A stretch of DNA of 64,000 nucleotides from Hymenobacter nitidus (GCF_020447315.1 NZ_JAJADQ010000008.1:62001-126000); one strand, 5' to 3'. Counted from the first letter of the stretch, positions 36,106-45,020 are shown. The notes: generated by a model not told the origin, from the letters alone. Translations and numbers: made by a program.

Positions 36106-36906
36106 ATGCTGCTTCCGCTCTACCAAATCGACGCTTTCACCGACAAAGTCTTTGCCGGCAACCCCGCCGCCGTGTGCCCGCTCACCGAGTGGCTGCCCGA
36201 CGAAACCATGCAGGCCATAGCGGCCGAAAACAACCTGGCCGAAACCGCCTACTTCGTGCCCCGGCAAGGCTCCGACTACGAAATCCGCTGGTTTACGCCC
36301 ACCGCCGAAATTGACCTCTGCGGCCACGCCACCCTGGCCTCGGCCCACGTCTTGTTTCGCCACCTCAACTTTCAGGGCGAGGAAATAACCTTCCACTCCA
36401 AAAGCGGCCCGTTGCGCGTGCGCCACGCCGCCGACGGCCGTTTCACCCTCGATTTTCCCTCCCGGCCCCCGCAGGTTCTGGAAACGCACCCCACCGGCCT
36501 GCTCGACGCGCTGCGGGCTACTCCGTTGGAAGTGCTGGCCTCCCGCGACCTGGTGGCCCTGTTCAATTCGGAAGCCGAAGTGCTGGCCCTGCACCCGGAT
36601 ATGGCTAAAATAGCGGCCCTGGAGTACGTAGGTGTTATTGCTACCGCCCCCGGCTCCAACGGTATCGACTTCGTGTCGCGGTTTTTCGCCCCTCGCGTGG
36701 GCGTGCCCGAAGACCCGGTGACCGGCTCGGCCCATGCCTCCCTGATTCCGTTCTGGGCCGCGCGCCTAGGCAAAACCAAGCTGCGCGCCCGCCAGGTATC
36801 AGCCCGGGGCGGCGACCTGTGGTGCGAGCTGCGCGGCGACCGGGCCCTGATGAGCGGTTACGCCGTGACGTATCTGAAGGGTGAAATCGAGCTGGGCAAC
36901 CAATGA
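36106..36906 (+). CDS. PhzF-family isomerase
   Basis: 266 residues from ATG 36106. The two pseudo-symmetric halves of the PhzF/diaminopimelate epimerase fold are present: QIDAFTDKVFAGNPAAVCPL, the catalytic Glu46 in AENNLAETAYF, DLCGHATLASAHVLF and, late, GVPEDPVTGSAHASL. Members isomerise small molecules by proton transfer without cofactor; most outside phenazine clusters have unknown substrates, and no phenazine genes are near. Its stop overlaps the start of the DoxX-like gene by 4 bases (ATGA), so the two are coupled. Confidence 0.93.
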   Translation: MLLPLYQIDAFTDKVFAGNPAAVCPLTEWLPDETMQAIAAENNLAETAYFVPRQGSDYEIRWFTPTAEIDLCGHATLASAHVLFRHLNFQGEEITFHSKSGPLRVRHAADGRFTLDFPSRPPQVLETHPTGLLDALRATPLEVLASRDLVALFNSEAEVLALHPDMAKIAALEYVGVIATAPGSNGIDFVSRFFAPRVGVPEDPVTGSAHASLIPFWAARLGKTKLRARQVSARGGDLWCELRGDRALMSGYAVTYLKGEIELGNQ

Positions 36907-37295
36907 AATCGGCCGGCTGGCTCCGGGCCGGGCTGCGCTACGCCATAGCCGGGGTGTGGCTGGCAAACGGGCTCCTGTGCAAAGTGCTGCACCTAGTGCC
37001 CCGCCACGAAACCATTGTGGCCCGCATTCTGGGCCCCACCTACGCCGCGCCCCTTACCTGGCTAATCGGGCTGGGCGAAATCGGCGTGGCTATCTGGGTA
37101 CTGAGCGGGTACCGGCAGCGGCTGAGCGTAGTCACCCAGATTGGGCTGGTGATGAGCATGAACGCGTTGGAGTTTCTGCTGGCCGCCGATTTGCTGCTGT
37201 GGCACCAGTTTAATGCCGTTTTCGCCAGCTTATTTGTCCTGGTGCTGTACTATTACGGCTTCGGGCAGTCGGCCCCTGTTGCCCGTTCCCACTAA
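36903..37295 (+). CDS. DoxX-like family membrane protein
   Basis: 130 residues with four transmembrane helices (around 10-28, 46-66, 70-95 and 104-124). LRYAIAGVWLANGLLCKVLHLVPRHETIVARILG near the start and LTWLIGLGEIGVAIWVLSG agree with the DoxX_3-like family that often neighbours DUF2071. Its function is unknown. It is the second gene of a five-gene chain with overlaps. Confidence 0.8.
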   Translation: MKSAGWLRAGLRYAIAGVWLANGLLCKVLHLVPRHETIVARILGPTYAAPLTWLIGLGEIGVAIWVLSGYRQRLSVVTQIGLVMSMNALEFLLAADLLLWHQFNAVFASLFVLVLYYYGFGQSAPVARSH

Positions 37296-37304
37296 TTTTT
37301 ACCT

Positions 37305-38048
37305 ATGGCAGCCTGGCTTGCGCATCATCCTTTCGGCGTCGAGGCCCGGCTGAGCCGCACTACGGTGCTCACGTTTGCCGTGCCCGTAGCCGAGCTGCAG
37401 TCCCTGCTGCCGGAGTGCCTCACGCTGGATACCCTGGACGATACCTGGGGCTTTGTGGCCGTGGCGCTGGTTCAAACCCGGGAGCTGCGGCCCCAGGGGC
37501 TGCCGGCCTGGCTGGGCCACAACTTCTTCCTGATCGGCTACCGGGTGTTTGTGCGCTATACCACCCCGGCCGGCAAGCGGCTGCGCGGGCTCTTTATTCT
37601 GGGCTCGGACACCGACAAGCGCAAGATGCAGTGGCTGGGCAACCTGTTTACCAGCTACGCCTACCGCACCATCGACATCCAGCAAACCGTAGCCGCCGGC
37701 CAGCTCGCCTTTCGCTCCGAAAAAGCCGCCCTAAACATTCAGGTGAAACTACTGCCCGCCGATGAGCCGGCCCTGCCCGACGGGTCGCCGTTTGGGAGCT
37801 GGCAGCAGGCGCGGCGGTTTGCAGGCCCGTTGCCCTTCACCTTTTCCTACGCGCCCGCCACGCGCCAGGTCGTGATTGTGGAGGGGGTGCGGGAGGACTG
37901 GCAGCCCCGGCCCGTGCGGGTGCACTCAGCTGAGGTGGGCTTTTTGCGGGGGCTGGGGTTTCGGGAGTGTCGCCTGGCCAGTGCCTTTACCATGACGGAT
38001 ATTCCCTACAGCTGGAAGAAAGGACGAATGGAAACATGGCCCGCGTGA
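37305..38048 (+). CDS. DUF2071-family protein (acetoacetate decarboxylase-like fold)
   Basis: 247 residues from ATG 37305. The family pattern runs from HHPFGVEARLSRTTVLTFAVPVAELQSLLPECL through GFVAVALVQTRELRPQGLP, GHNFFLIGYRVFVRYTTPAGKRLRGLFILGSDTDKR to SWKKGR at the end. DUF2071 proteins adopt an acetoacetate-decarboxylase-like fold and are functionally uncharacterised. It lies 9 bases after the DoxX-like gene and overlaps the next gene by 13 bases. Confidence 0.85.
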   Translation: MAAWLAHHPFGVEARLSRTTVLTFAVPVAELQSLLPECLTLDTLDDTWGFVAVALVQTRELRPQGLPAWLGHNFFLIGYRVFVRYTTPAGKRLRGLFILGSDTDKRKMQWLGNLFTSYAYRTIDIQQTVAAGQLAFRSEKAALNIQVKLLPADEPALPDGSPFGSWQQARRFAGPLPFTFSYAPATRQVVIVEGVREDWQPRPVRVHSAEVGFLRGLGFRECRLASAFTMTDIPYSWKKGRMETWPA

Positions 38049-38797
38049 GGAAGCCCCTGGAAGGCGTCGGGAATGTGGTGCGGTTCAACTGGCCCTTCTA
38101 CGCCGCGGCCGCGGGCGGGCTGCTGCTGCTGGCATTGCTGGCCGCAGCGGCTCCCGCCGCTTGGCAGCCGTACGCGTGGGGGCTGCTGGCGCTGGCGGCC
38201 CTGCCCCTCAGCGCCTCGTTGCTGGCCTCGTACTACGTGTACGACTACTCCGATCTGTACCGCTTTGGCTGGCTGGAACCACCTGCGCCAGCGGCCCGGC
38301 AAGTGCTGAACATTCACGCTGGCTTCGACGAAACCAGCCGGCTGCTGGGCCAGCACTTTGCCGGCGCCGAGCTGCGGGTATTCGATTTTTACGACCCCCG
38401 GCTGCACACTGAAGCTTCCATTCGCCGGGCCCGGGCGGCTTACCCACCATTTCCGGGCACGGTGGCGGTGCAGCCCCAGGACCTGCCGCTGCCCACCCGT
38501 AGCATCGACTGCGTGCTGGTGCTGCTCTCGGCCCACGAAATCCGTGCGCAGGCGCAGCGGGTGGCTTTCTTTCGGGAAGTGCGCCGGGTGGTGCAGCCCC
38601 GGGGCCGCGTGGTGGTGGTGGAGCACCTGCGCGATTCGGCCAACTTTTTGGCGTATACCGTGGGCTTTCTGCATTTCTATTCCCGTCGCACCTGGCTGCG
38701 GGTATTTGCCCAGGCCGGCTTTCGGGTGGAGCAGGAACAGAAAATTACCCCGTTTGTATCCGCCTTTATGCTCGAAGTAAATGGAGACTCAGCTTAG
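38036..38797 (+). CDS. Membrane-anchored class I methyltransferase-like protein
   Basis: 253 residues from ATG 38036 (MARVRKPLEGVGNVVRFNWPF), overlapping DUF2071 by 13 bases. Two hydrophobic segments at about residues 20-40 and 43-63 put the N-terminus in the membrane. Then comes a Rossmann-like domain: VLNIHAGFDETSRLL, in place of a Gly-rich motif I, and the later strands DCVLVLLSAHEIRA and VVQPRGRVVVVEHLRDSANFL, the motif III/post-motif pattern of SAM methyltransferases. The atypical motif I (no GxGxG) leaves methyl transfer unproven; a lipid substrate in the membrane would suit its topology. Confidence 0.7.
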   Translation: MARVRKPLEGVGNVVRFNWPFYAAAAGGLLLLALLAAAAPAAWQPYAWGLLALAALPLSASLLASYYVYDYSDLYRFGWLEPPAPAARQVLNIHAGFDETSRLLGQHFAGAELRVFDFYDPRLHTEASIRRARAAYPPFPGTVAVQPQDLPLPTRSIDCVLVLLSAHEIRAQAQRVAFFREVRRVVQPRGRVVVVEHLRDSANFLAYTVGFLHFYSRRTWLRVFAQAGFRVEQEQKITPFVSAFMLEVNGDSA

Positions 38798-39176
38798 AAT
38801 CATTGGTGGCCTGCTAATTCCGCTGGCCTTGCTGCACGCGGGCTTTCCGCGCTACTTTAACTGGCGCGGCGAGCTGCAGACCCTGAGCCTGATTAACCGG
38901 CAAATGGTGTACGTGCACACCCTCTTTATTGCCTTGGTGGTGTTGCTCATGGGCCTGCTGTGCCTGCTCTGCGCGCCCGATCTGGTGGGTACGCCGCTGG
39001 GGCAAACTATAGCCCTGGGCTTCGGCATCTTCTGGCTGGTGCGGCTGGTGGTGCAGTTCGTGGGCTACTCGGCCGAACTGTGGCGGGGCAAGCGGTTCGA
39101 AACCGCCGTGCACACCGGCTTTGTGCTGCTCTGGACGTACCTGACGGTGGTCTTTTTTGCCGTGTACTGGCAGTAG
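38781..39176 (+). CDS. Four-helix membrane protein of unknown function
   Basis: 131 residues from ATG 38781, overlapping the methyltransferase-like gene by 17 bases. Four transmembrane helices: about residues 6-21, 45-68, 76-97 and 110-130. Conserved-looking polar residues in helices include His18 at the first helix end (LLHAGFPRYFNW) and His46 (MVYVHTLFIAL). No family recognised. Tight overlap with the preceding gene suggests a shared function in the membrane. Confidence 0.75.
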   Translation: METQLRIIGGLLIPLALLHAGFPRYFNWRGELQTLSLINRQMVYVHTLFIALVVLLMGLLCLLCAPDLVGTPLGQTIALGFGIFWLVRLVVQFVGYSAELWRGKRFETAVHTGFVLLWTYLTVVFFAVYWQ

Positions 39177-39208
39177 CGCCTGGCTTGCCTAGTAAGCCAC
39201 GCCAGGCG

Positions 39209-39844
39209 CTACTTCGCCTTGGCCTTGGCCGGGGCTTTTTTGGTGCCCGAGGCGCTGGCCATCCGCTCGGGGTTGTCGGTGAGGAACTTGTCCCAGCTCT
39301 TGGTGCCGGCCTTCACGTTGTTGCCCTTCTGGTAGTGATGGCACATGGCCACGGCCAGGGCGTCGGTGGCATCCAGAAACTTGGGCGCTTCTTCAATGGG
39401 CGGCAGCTTCAGGGTTTGGCGCAGCATTTTGGCGACCTGCTCCTTGCTGGCCGAGCCCGAGCCCGTGACAGCCTGCTTTACCTTGGTGGGCGCGTACTCC
39501 ACGTAGGGAATCTGGCGCGACAGGCAGGCGGCAATGGCCACGCCCTGGGCCCGGCCCAGCTTGAGCATACTCTGCACGTTCACGCCAAAAAACGGGGCTT
39601 CGATGGCCAGCTCGTCGGGCAAAAACTCGTCAATCAGCTCCAGCATCCGCTCGAAAATCTTCTTAAGCTTGAGGGCGTGGTTGGTGCCCAGCTTCTTCAT
39701 GTCGATTACGTCGTAGCGCAGCACCGTCACCCGGGAGCCGGTCACCTCAATGACGGCGTAGCCCATAATCTGGGTGCCGGGGTCTACGCCCATAATAATC
39801 TTGGGCAGCAGGTCGGTGGGGGAGGAGGCAGAGGAAAGAAGCAT
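39209..39844 (-). CDS. ruvC: Crossover junction endodeoxyribonuclease RuvC
   Basis: 211 residues. It resolves Holliday junctions with RuvAB during recombination. The RNase H-like active-site acids are visible: D21 (GVDPGTQ), E82 (AIEAPFFG), D158 and D161 (FLDATDALAVAMCHH). A Lys/Ala-rich tail (GTKKAPAKAKAK) extends beyond the usual end by about 20 residues. ATG 39844 gives a short extra leader; an internal start nearer MGVDPGT (residue 18) is possible. No ruvA or ruvB gene is adjacent. Confidence 0.95.
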   Translation of the reverse strand: MLLSSASSPTDLLPKIIMGVDPGTQIMGYAVIEVTGSRVTVLRYDVIDMKKLGTNHALKLKKIFERMLELIDEFLPDELAIEAPFFGVNVQSMLKLGRAQGVAIAACLSRQIPYVEYAPTKVKQAVTGSGSASKEQVAKMLRQTLKLPPIEEAPKFLDATDALAVAMCHHYQKGNNVKAGTKSWDKFLTDNPERMASASGTKKAPAKAKAK

Positions 39845-39935
39845 AGACAGACGAAGCGCGGGGACGAAGAAGGGAAGTGGAGTTCCGTTGAATTTTCGTC
39901 GGTAACTTGCCGAAGCTAATCAATGCGCCGCCATT

Positions 39936-40976
39936 TTGCCCCCGCCCAACTTACAAAACTACGTCCAAAAGCCGGAACAACCTGCGCCCGGCCGGCGCGG
40001 GCTGGTGGTGGGGGGCAAGCTGCTCATCACCGGGCTTACGCTGGGCCTGCTCTACCACTCCGTTTTTGCCGACGCGGCTACGGCCGCGGCCTGGCGGCAG
40101 CTGCTTAGCTCCACGCTCAGCGGCTCGGGCCGCGGGCCGGTGCTGGCGGCCCTGGCCCTGGTACCCGTCAACTGGGGCCTGGAAGCCTGGAAGTGGTGGC
40201 GTCTGGCCCGGCACCTCGAGCCGGTTTCGTTCCGGCGCTGCTTCCGGGCCGTGCTGGTGGGCCTCACCCTGGGCTTCGTGACGCCCAACCGCGTGGGCGA
40301 CTACGCCGGCCGCATCATGGAGCTGAAAAGTCGCCGGCTCGATGCGCTGGGCGCGGTATTTCTGGGGCGCTACTGCCAACTGGTGGCTACCGTTGTAGCT
40401 GGCACGGTGGGCTTGCTCTACTTCCTGCTCACGTTTTACCTGCAGGACTTTCCGGCTACCGGTCTGGGCCTGGTGGTGGCGACGCTGCTGCTGAATGCCG
40501 GCGTGATTCTGCCCCTCTACCGCTCCCGCCTGCTGCTCTCGGCCCTAACGGTCGTCAGGCCCCTGCGGCGGTTCCGGCGGTTTCTAGCCGTTATGCCCAC
40601 TTACCCGGCCCACGCCCTGCACGCCATTCTGGCCCTGTCGATGCTGCGCTACGCGGTGTTCTGCGCCCAGTTTGGCCTGTTGCTGTGGGCGTATGGCGCC
40701 TCGCCGCCTATCGGGCCGGGGCTGGCCGCCATTGCCGGCACCTTTCTGATGAAGTCGTTGGTGCCCTCGCTCAATGCCCTGGCCGACGTGGGCGTGCGGG
40801 AGCTGTCGGCCACCCACCTGTTTGGCCTGCTGCAGGAACCCGTGCTGCCGGTGCTGAGCGCCAGCCTGAGTTTGTGGGTGCTCAATATTGCCCTGCCCAG
40901 CGCCGCCGGTTTGCTGTTTGTGCTGCGCCTGAAGGTGTTTCGCAAGAAGGCTGCCGCAACACCGGCTTCGCTATGA
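39936..40976 (+). CDS. Lysylphosphatidylglycerol synthase TM-region-like (UPF0104) membrane protein
   Basis: 346 residues counted from a TTG at 39936; no in-frame ATG is available, so the start is uncertain. About eight transmembrane helices include the family block LVGLTLGFVTPNRVGDYAGRIMELKSR and late PSLNALADVGVRELSATHLFG. These domains are the flippase-like part of MprF-type proteins or stand-alone putative flippases; no lysyl-transferase domain is attached. It overlaps the following glycosyltransferase by 4 bases (ATGA), a pairing typical of cell-surface glycolipid export. Confidence 0.82.
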   Translation: MPPPNLQNYVQKPEQPAPGRRGLVVGGKLLITGLTLGLLYHSVFADAATAAAWRQLLSSTLSGSGRGPVLAALALVPVNWGLEAWKWWRLARHLEPVSFRRCFRAVLVGLTLGFVTPNRVGDYAGRIMELKSRRLDALGAVFLGRYCQLVATVVAGTVGLLYFLLTFYLQDFPATGLGLVVATLLLNAGVILPLYRSRLLLSALTVVRPLRRFRRFLAVMPTYPAHALHAILALSMLRYAVFCAQFGLLLWAYGASPPIGPGLAAIAGTFLMKSLVPSLNALADVGVRELSATHLFGLLQEPVLPVLSASLSLWVLNIALPSAAGLLFVLRLKVFRKKAAATPASL

Positions 40977-42127
40977 GCAGCGCGTGGGTCGGAATAGCGC
41001 TGCTGGCGCTGCCGCTCCTGTACGCGGTGCGCATGGTGGCTTTTCATCGGGCCTGGGCGCGGCTGCCCACCGTGCCGCTGACTGCCGCGTCCATTCAGGC
41101 CGGTAGTCCGCAGTTTTCGGTCTTGATAGCGGCCCGTAATGAGGCCGCCAATCTGCCCCACTTGCTGGCCGATCTGGCGCGGCAAACGCTGCCAGCTGGT
41201 TCCTTCGAGGTGCTTATTGTGGATGACCATTCTACCGACGCCACGACCGAAATCGTGGCCGCGGCGGCTAGCAGCCCGTTTCCCCTGCGGCTGGTGTCGC
41301 TCAGGGAGCAGCCCGGTGCGGGCACCGGTAAAAAAGCGGCGCTGCAGGCGGCTTTGTACCACGCCCGCGCCCCCTGGGTGGTTTGCACCGACGCCGACTG
41401 CCGCTTCGGCCCCGACTGGCTGCGCAGCTACGCCGCCGTGGTTTCCACCGATCCTGAAGCCCGCTTCATCAGCGGCCCGGTGCTGCTCACCGGCCCTGCT
41501 ACGCCCTGGCAGCACCTGATGGGTCTCGAATTCGCGGGGCTGATAGGAGTGGGGGCCGCCGGTATCGGGCTGCAAAGTCCTACCATGTGCAACGGGGCCA
41601 ACCTGGCGTACCGCCGCGACGCCTTTGCCGCCGTGCGGGGCTTTGCCGGCAACGAGCACCTGGCCAGCGGCGACGACGAATTTCTGCTCCACAAGCTGCA
41701 CGCGGCCTTTCCCGGCAGCATCCGCTTCCTGAAAAACCCGGCCGCTATTGTCTCCACGGCAGCGCCAGCCACGGTTGGAGCCCTGCTCACGCAGCGGGTG
41801 CGCTGGGCCAGCAAGTGGCGGCACTACCAGCACGCGGCCTCGCAACAGCTGGCCTTGCTGGTGCTGGGAGCCAACGTGGCGCTGTTTCTGGGGGTGGTGC
41901 TGATGGTGGCCTGGCCGGCGCTCTGGCCCTGGGTGCTGGCGGCCTGGGCTGTGAAGCTGGTGGCCGATAGCTGGTTTCTGATGCTGGTGCTGCGGTTTCT
42001 GGGGCGGCGGCAGTGGCTGTGGTGGGTGGCGCTGCTGCAGGTGCTCTACGCGCCGTATGCTTTGGCCACCGGGCTGCTGGGGCTGCGGGGGCGCTACACT
42101 TGGAAAGAGCGCGCGGTTACGACCTGA
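40973..42127 (+). CDS. Family 2 glycosyltransferase, membrane-bound
   Basis: 384 residues from ATG 40973. One N-terminal helix (VGIALLALPLLYAVRMVAF) precedes the GT-A domain: VLIAARNEAANLPHLL, VLIVDDHSTDAT (DDH near the sugar nucleotide), VCTDADCRFG (DxD) and the late TQRVRWASKWRHYQ block that resembles the Q-x-x-RW of processive transferases. Three C-terminal helices follow. It probably makes a lipid-linked sugar on the cytoplasmic face. Its gene is coupled to the UPF0104 flippase-like gene; the two should act on the same product. A paralogue lies at 53774. Confidence 0.88.
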   Translation: MSSAWVGIALLALPLLYAVRMVAFHRAWARLPTVPLTAASIQAGSPQFSVLIAARNEAANLPHLLADLARQTLPAGSFEVLIVDDHSTDATTEIVAAAASSPFPLRLVSLREQPGAGTGKKAALQAALYHARAPWVVCTDADCRFGPDWLRSYAAVVSTDPEARFISGPVLLTGPATPWQHLMGLEFAGLIGVGAAGIGLQSPTMCNGANLAYRRDAFAAVRGFAGNEHLASGDDEFLLHKLHAAFPGSIRFLKNPAAIVSTAAPATVGALLTQRVRWASKWRHYQHAASQQLALLVLGANVALFLGVVLMVAWPALWPWVLAAWAVKLVADSWFLMLVLRFLGRRQWLWWVALLQVLYAPYALATGLLGLRGRYTWKERAVTT

Positions 42128-42225
42128 GATTTTCGTATTTTCAGGGAAAGACCCGGCAGTGTGGCGGTAAAATAAGAGGCGCTGGGGCTGGGCGAATGAT
42201 CTTTTCACCTTTGCGAGGTTCGATC

Positions 42226-44004
42226 ATGAAAATCCTGCTTGTGCTATGCCGGCCGGTGCTCTCCCTGCTCTTGTTGGGGCTGGGCTGGGGCTGCACCGAG
42301 AAAAAAGCGGTGCCCTCCCGCAAGGCCCTGAACGAGCTGAGCCTGAAAGCGGGCCGGCGCCTGAGCTGCGGGCCCGCCGAGCCCAAGCTGGGTTCGGTGC
42401 AGTTTCCCGTGTCGTGCGGCGCCACCACCCAGGCCGATTTCAACCTTGGGCTCAAGCTGCTGCATTCCTTTGAGTATGACGAGGCCGAAAAGGTTTTTGC
42501 CGCCATTCTCTACCGCCAGCCCGATTGCCGCATGGCCTACTGGGGCGTGGCCATGAGCAATTTCCATCCGCTCTGGACGCCACCTGCCGAACCCGAGCTG
42601 CGCAAGGGTGCCGCCGCCCTGAAGCTGGCCCAGACCCTGCCGGCTTCCTCGCCACGCGAAGCCGATTACGTAGCCGCCCTGACTGCGTTCTACCAGGATT
42701 GGGCCACCGTCGCCCACCCGACCCGGTGTCTGCGCTTCGAGCAGGCCATGCAAAAGTTGGCCGCCAAATACCCCACCGATACGGAAGCCACCGTACTGTA
42801 TGCCCTGGCCCTGACGGCCGCTGCTTCGCCCACCGATACCACGTATGCCCGGCAAAAAAAGGCCGGCACTATTCTCTCGGCCCTCTATGCTGGCAACCCG
42901 GCGCATCCGGGGGTGGTGCACTACCTCATTCACGCCTACGACACGCCCACGCTGGCTTCTTTGGCCGTGCCGGCGGCACGGCAGTATGCTTCTCTGGCCC
43001 CATCTTCGGCCCACGCCCTGCACATGCCCTCCCATATTTTCACCCGGCTGGGCATGTGGCAGGAGTGCATTGCCTCCAATCTGGCGTCGGTGTCGTCGGC
43101 GCAGTGCTATGCCGAGCAGGCGGGAATCGAAGGCCACTGGGATGAGGAGCTGCACGGCCTCGACTACCTCACTTATGCTTACCTGCAAATCGGCGACAAC
43201 GCCCGGGCCCGGCAGCAGTGGGAGTATCTGAAAACCATCCGCACGGTGTCGCCCGTCAACTTTAAGGTAGCCTACGCCTTTGCCGCTATTCCGGCGCGCT
43301 ACGTACTGGAAAACAAGCAGTGGCCCGACGCCGCCCGCCTGCAAAGCCACGCAGCCGACTTCCCGTGGCCCCAGTATCCGTGGCAGGCGGCTATGCTGCA
43401 CTTTACCCGCCTGCTGGGCGCGGCCCGTACCGCCGACCAGCCCGGGGCCGAGGCCGAACTCCGGGAGCTGACCCGTCTGCACGACGAATTAGTGCGGCAG
43501 AAGGACGACTACAAAGCCCGGCAGGTAGCTGTTCAACTGACCACCGGCCAGGCCTGGATAAAGCTGATGCAGGGAAAAAACCAGGAGGCGCTGACGCTCA
43601 TGACCCAGGCCGCCGAGCAGGAAGACGCCACCGAAAAGCACCCTGTGACGCCCAGTGAGCTGCTGCCGGCCCGCGAGCTGCTGGGTGATATGCTGCTGGC
43701 CCTGCGCCAACCGGCCAACGCCCTAGTTGCCTACGAAGCCAGCCTGCGCAAGCATCCCAACCGCTTCAACGGCGTGTACGGGGCCGGCCGGGCTGCTGAG
43801 GAAAGTGGCAACCAGGCCAAAGCCCGGCGCTACTACCGCCATTTGCTCTCCTTTACCCAACCCACCGGCTCCGCCCGGCCCGAATTGCAGGCCGCCCGGG
43901 ATTTTCTGACAAAACAGGTAGCTCTGCAGGCCGTTGGGGCCCCGCGGCTGCCCTGGCCGGAGGCGGAAAAAAACCGGCCAAGCTACGACAGAAATACTCC
44001 CTAA
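42226..44004 (+). CDS. Lipoprotein with tetratricopeptide repeats
   Basis: 592 residues from ATG 42226 (MKILLVLCRPVLSLLLLGLGWGCTEKK), with an SpII signal (LGWGC). The rest is alpha-helical and built from TPR-like pairs, e.g. LGLKLLHSFEYDEAEKVFAAILYRQPDCRMAYWGVAM and ALVAYEASLRKHPNRFNGVYGAGRAAEESGNQAKARRYYRHLL. A His-rich middle segment (HALHMPSHIFTRLGMW, GHWDEELHGLDYLTYAYLQ) is typical of a Bacteroidota family of TPR proteins of unknown function. It should be a periplasmic scaffold; partners are unknown. A 98-base upstream stretch precedes it. Confidence 0.82.
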   Translation: MKILLVLCRPVLSLLLLGLGWGCTEKKAVPSRKALNELSLKAGRRLSCGPAEPKLGSVQFPVSCGATTQADFNLGLKLLHSFEYDEAEKVFAAILYRQPDCRMAYWGVAMSNFHPLWTPPAEPELRKGAAALKLAQTLPASSPREADYVAALTAFYQDWATVAHPTRCLRFEQAMQKLAAKYPTDTEATVLYALALTAAASPTDTTYARQKKAGTILSALYAGNPAHPGVVHYLIHAYDTPTLASLAVPAARQYASLAPSSAHALHMPSHIFTRLGMWQECIASNLASVSSAQCYAEQAGIEGHWDEELHGLDYLTYAYLQIGDNARARQQWEYLKTIRTVSPVNFKVAYAFAAIPARYVLENKQWPDAARLQSHAADFPWPQYPWQAAMLHFTRLLGAARTADQPGAEAELRELTRLHDELVRQKDDYKARQVAVQLTTGQAWIKLMQGKNQEALTLMTQAAEQEDATEKHPVTPSELLPARELLGDMLLALRQPANALVAYEASLRKHPNRFNGVYGAGRAAEESGNQAKARRYYRHLLSFTQPTGSARPELQAARDFLTKQVALQAVGAPRLPWPEAEKNRPSYDRNTP

Positions 44005-44087
44005 AACAGGGTGTAATCAGTTGTTTCTCCGTTATTCCTGGGCGTACTTATCTGGTAAAATAATGGGCTCGATGAGCCGCCAACCCG

Positions 44088-44648
44088 ATGCGTAAGTACG
44101 ACTTTGCCTGGATGTTGCCCGTGTGTATGCTGGCTATTGTAGTGGCTATTGGCAGTTTGCTGCTGAGTGCGGCCGGCCTGATTTCCATTGTGCCCCTGAA
44201 TAAGCAGCAAGAGACTTATTCGGATGAGCTAGGAGTAACTGGGTGTGGTGTGATGGACACCTCCGTTGCCGACTCACTGGCTCTACAGCAAGCCCTACAG
44301 GTTCCATTAAGTGGTGATTCCTCCCAAGTAGCCGTAATTCAGGCCGGACAAGCATTGTTCACACAGAATTGCGCTCAGTGCCACGCCCTGCGGGATGTTG
44401 TCGTGGGCCCGGCGCTAATGGGTATCACCGAGCGGCGGCCTATTGCTTGGATCATTCCGTGGGTGAAGAATTCCAGCAAAATGGTAGCTAATGGTGATGA
44501 GTACGGTGTGAAAATCTTTAATAAGTATCAGAAGCAACAGATGCCCAGCTTCCAATTATCGGATAAGCAAATCAAGAGTATTGTAGCCTACATTGAGGCG
44601 ACGACAGATCGGGCCCCATCTGTTGCTTATGCTCCAACGGCTCACTAA
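44088..44648 (+). CDS. Membrane-anchored c-type cytochrome
   Basis: 186 residues from ATG 44088. One N-terminal anchor helix (WMLPVCMLAIVVAIGSLLLSAAGLI), then a class I cytochrome c domain with heme motif CAQCH (residues ~94-98) and a likely Met axial ligand in KQQMPSF. It is of the short cytochrome c oxidase-associated type. Its base composition is clearly lower in GC than its neighbours, which suggests later arrival or slower codon adaptation. No oxidase or reductase gene is adjacent. Confidence 0.88.
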   Translation: MRKYDFAWMLPVCMLAIVVAIGSLLLSAAGLISIVPLNKQQETYSDELGVTGCGVMDTSVADSLALQQALQVPLSGDSSQVAVIQAGQALFTQNCAQCHALRDVVVGPALMGITERRPIAWIIPWVKNSSKMVANGDEYGVKIFNKYQKQQMPSFQLSDKQIKSIVAYIEATTDRAPSVAYAPTAH

Positions 44649-44760
44649 TGCTGCATGCTAGTTGAGGCAGTGTGCTTATCCGCTCGCCGAACCTGCGCCC
44701 GCATTTCCCTTTCCCGCCGCACGGAGTTACATTTGTTTTCTTCACCTGCCCCGCTGCCCC

Positions 44761-45018
44761 GTGACCGACACCGAATACGATATTCTCGACGAGCTTTACT
44801 TCGTTGCTCCCTTCTCAACCCTGAGCGAGAAAACCAAGCTGCCCGCCTCTGAGTTGGAGCGCAACCTGCGCCTGCTGCTGGAGCAGGACTACATCAAGTG
44901 CTTCTACCCCGATCCGGATACCGAGCTGGCCTACGAAATCACTTCCTTCGGCGCCCTGGTCCGCGACTGTTACTTCCTGGCCACCAAGCCCGGCCTGCTG
45001 GCCCACAACAGCCGCTAA
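44761..45018 (+). CDS. Small winged-helix-like protein
   Basis: 85 residues from GTG 44761 (MTDTEYDILDELYFVAPFSTL). The pattern EYDILDELYFV-x-SEKTKLPASELERNLRLLLEQDYIKCFYPDPDTE resembles a MarR/DUF-type winged helix: a helix-turn-helix followed by a hairpin, with YEITSFGALVRDCYFLA after it. It is not proven to bind DNA. The next gene (DppC-like) starts 2 bases after its stop, so the two are coupled. In-frame codons upstream of 44761 read as Pro/Cys-rich non-coding sequence. Confidence 0.65.
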   Translation: MTDTEYDILDELYFVAPFSTLSEKTKLPASELERNLRLLLEQDYIKCFYPDPDTELAYEITSFGALVRDCYFLATKPGLLAHNSR

Positions 45019-45020
45019 AG

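Noticed and set aside
40649..42208. 519-codon minus-strand open frame opposite the flippase-like and glycosyltransferase genes
   Set aside because: Gln/Arg/His-rich, no recognisable domain, and the plus strand carries two clear families.
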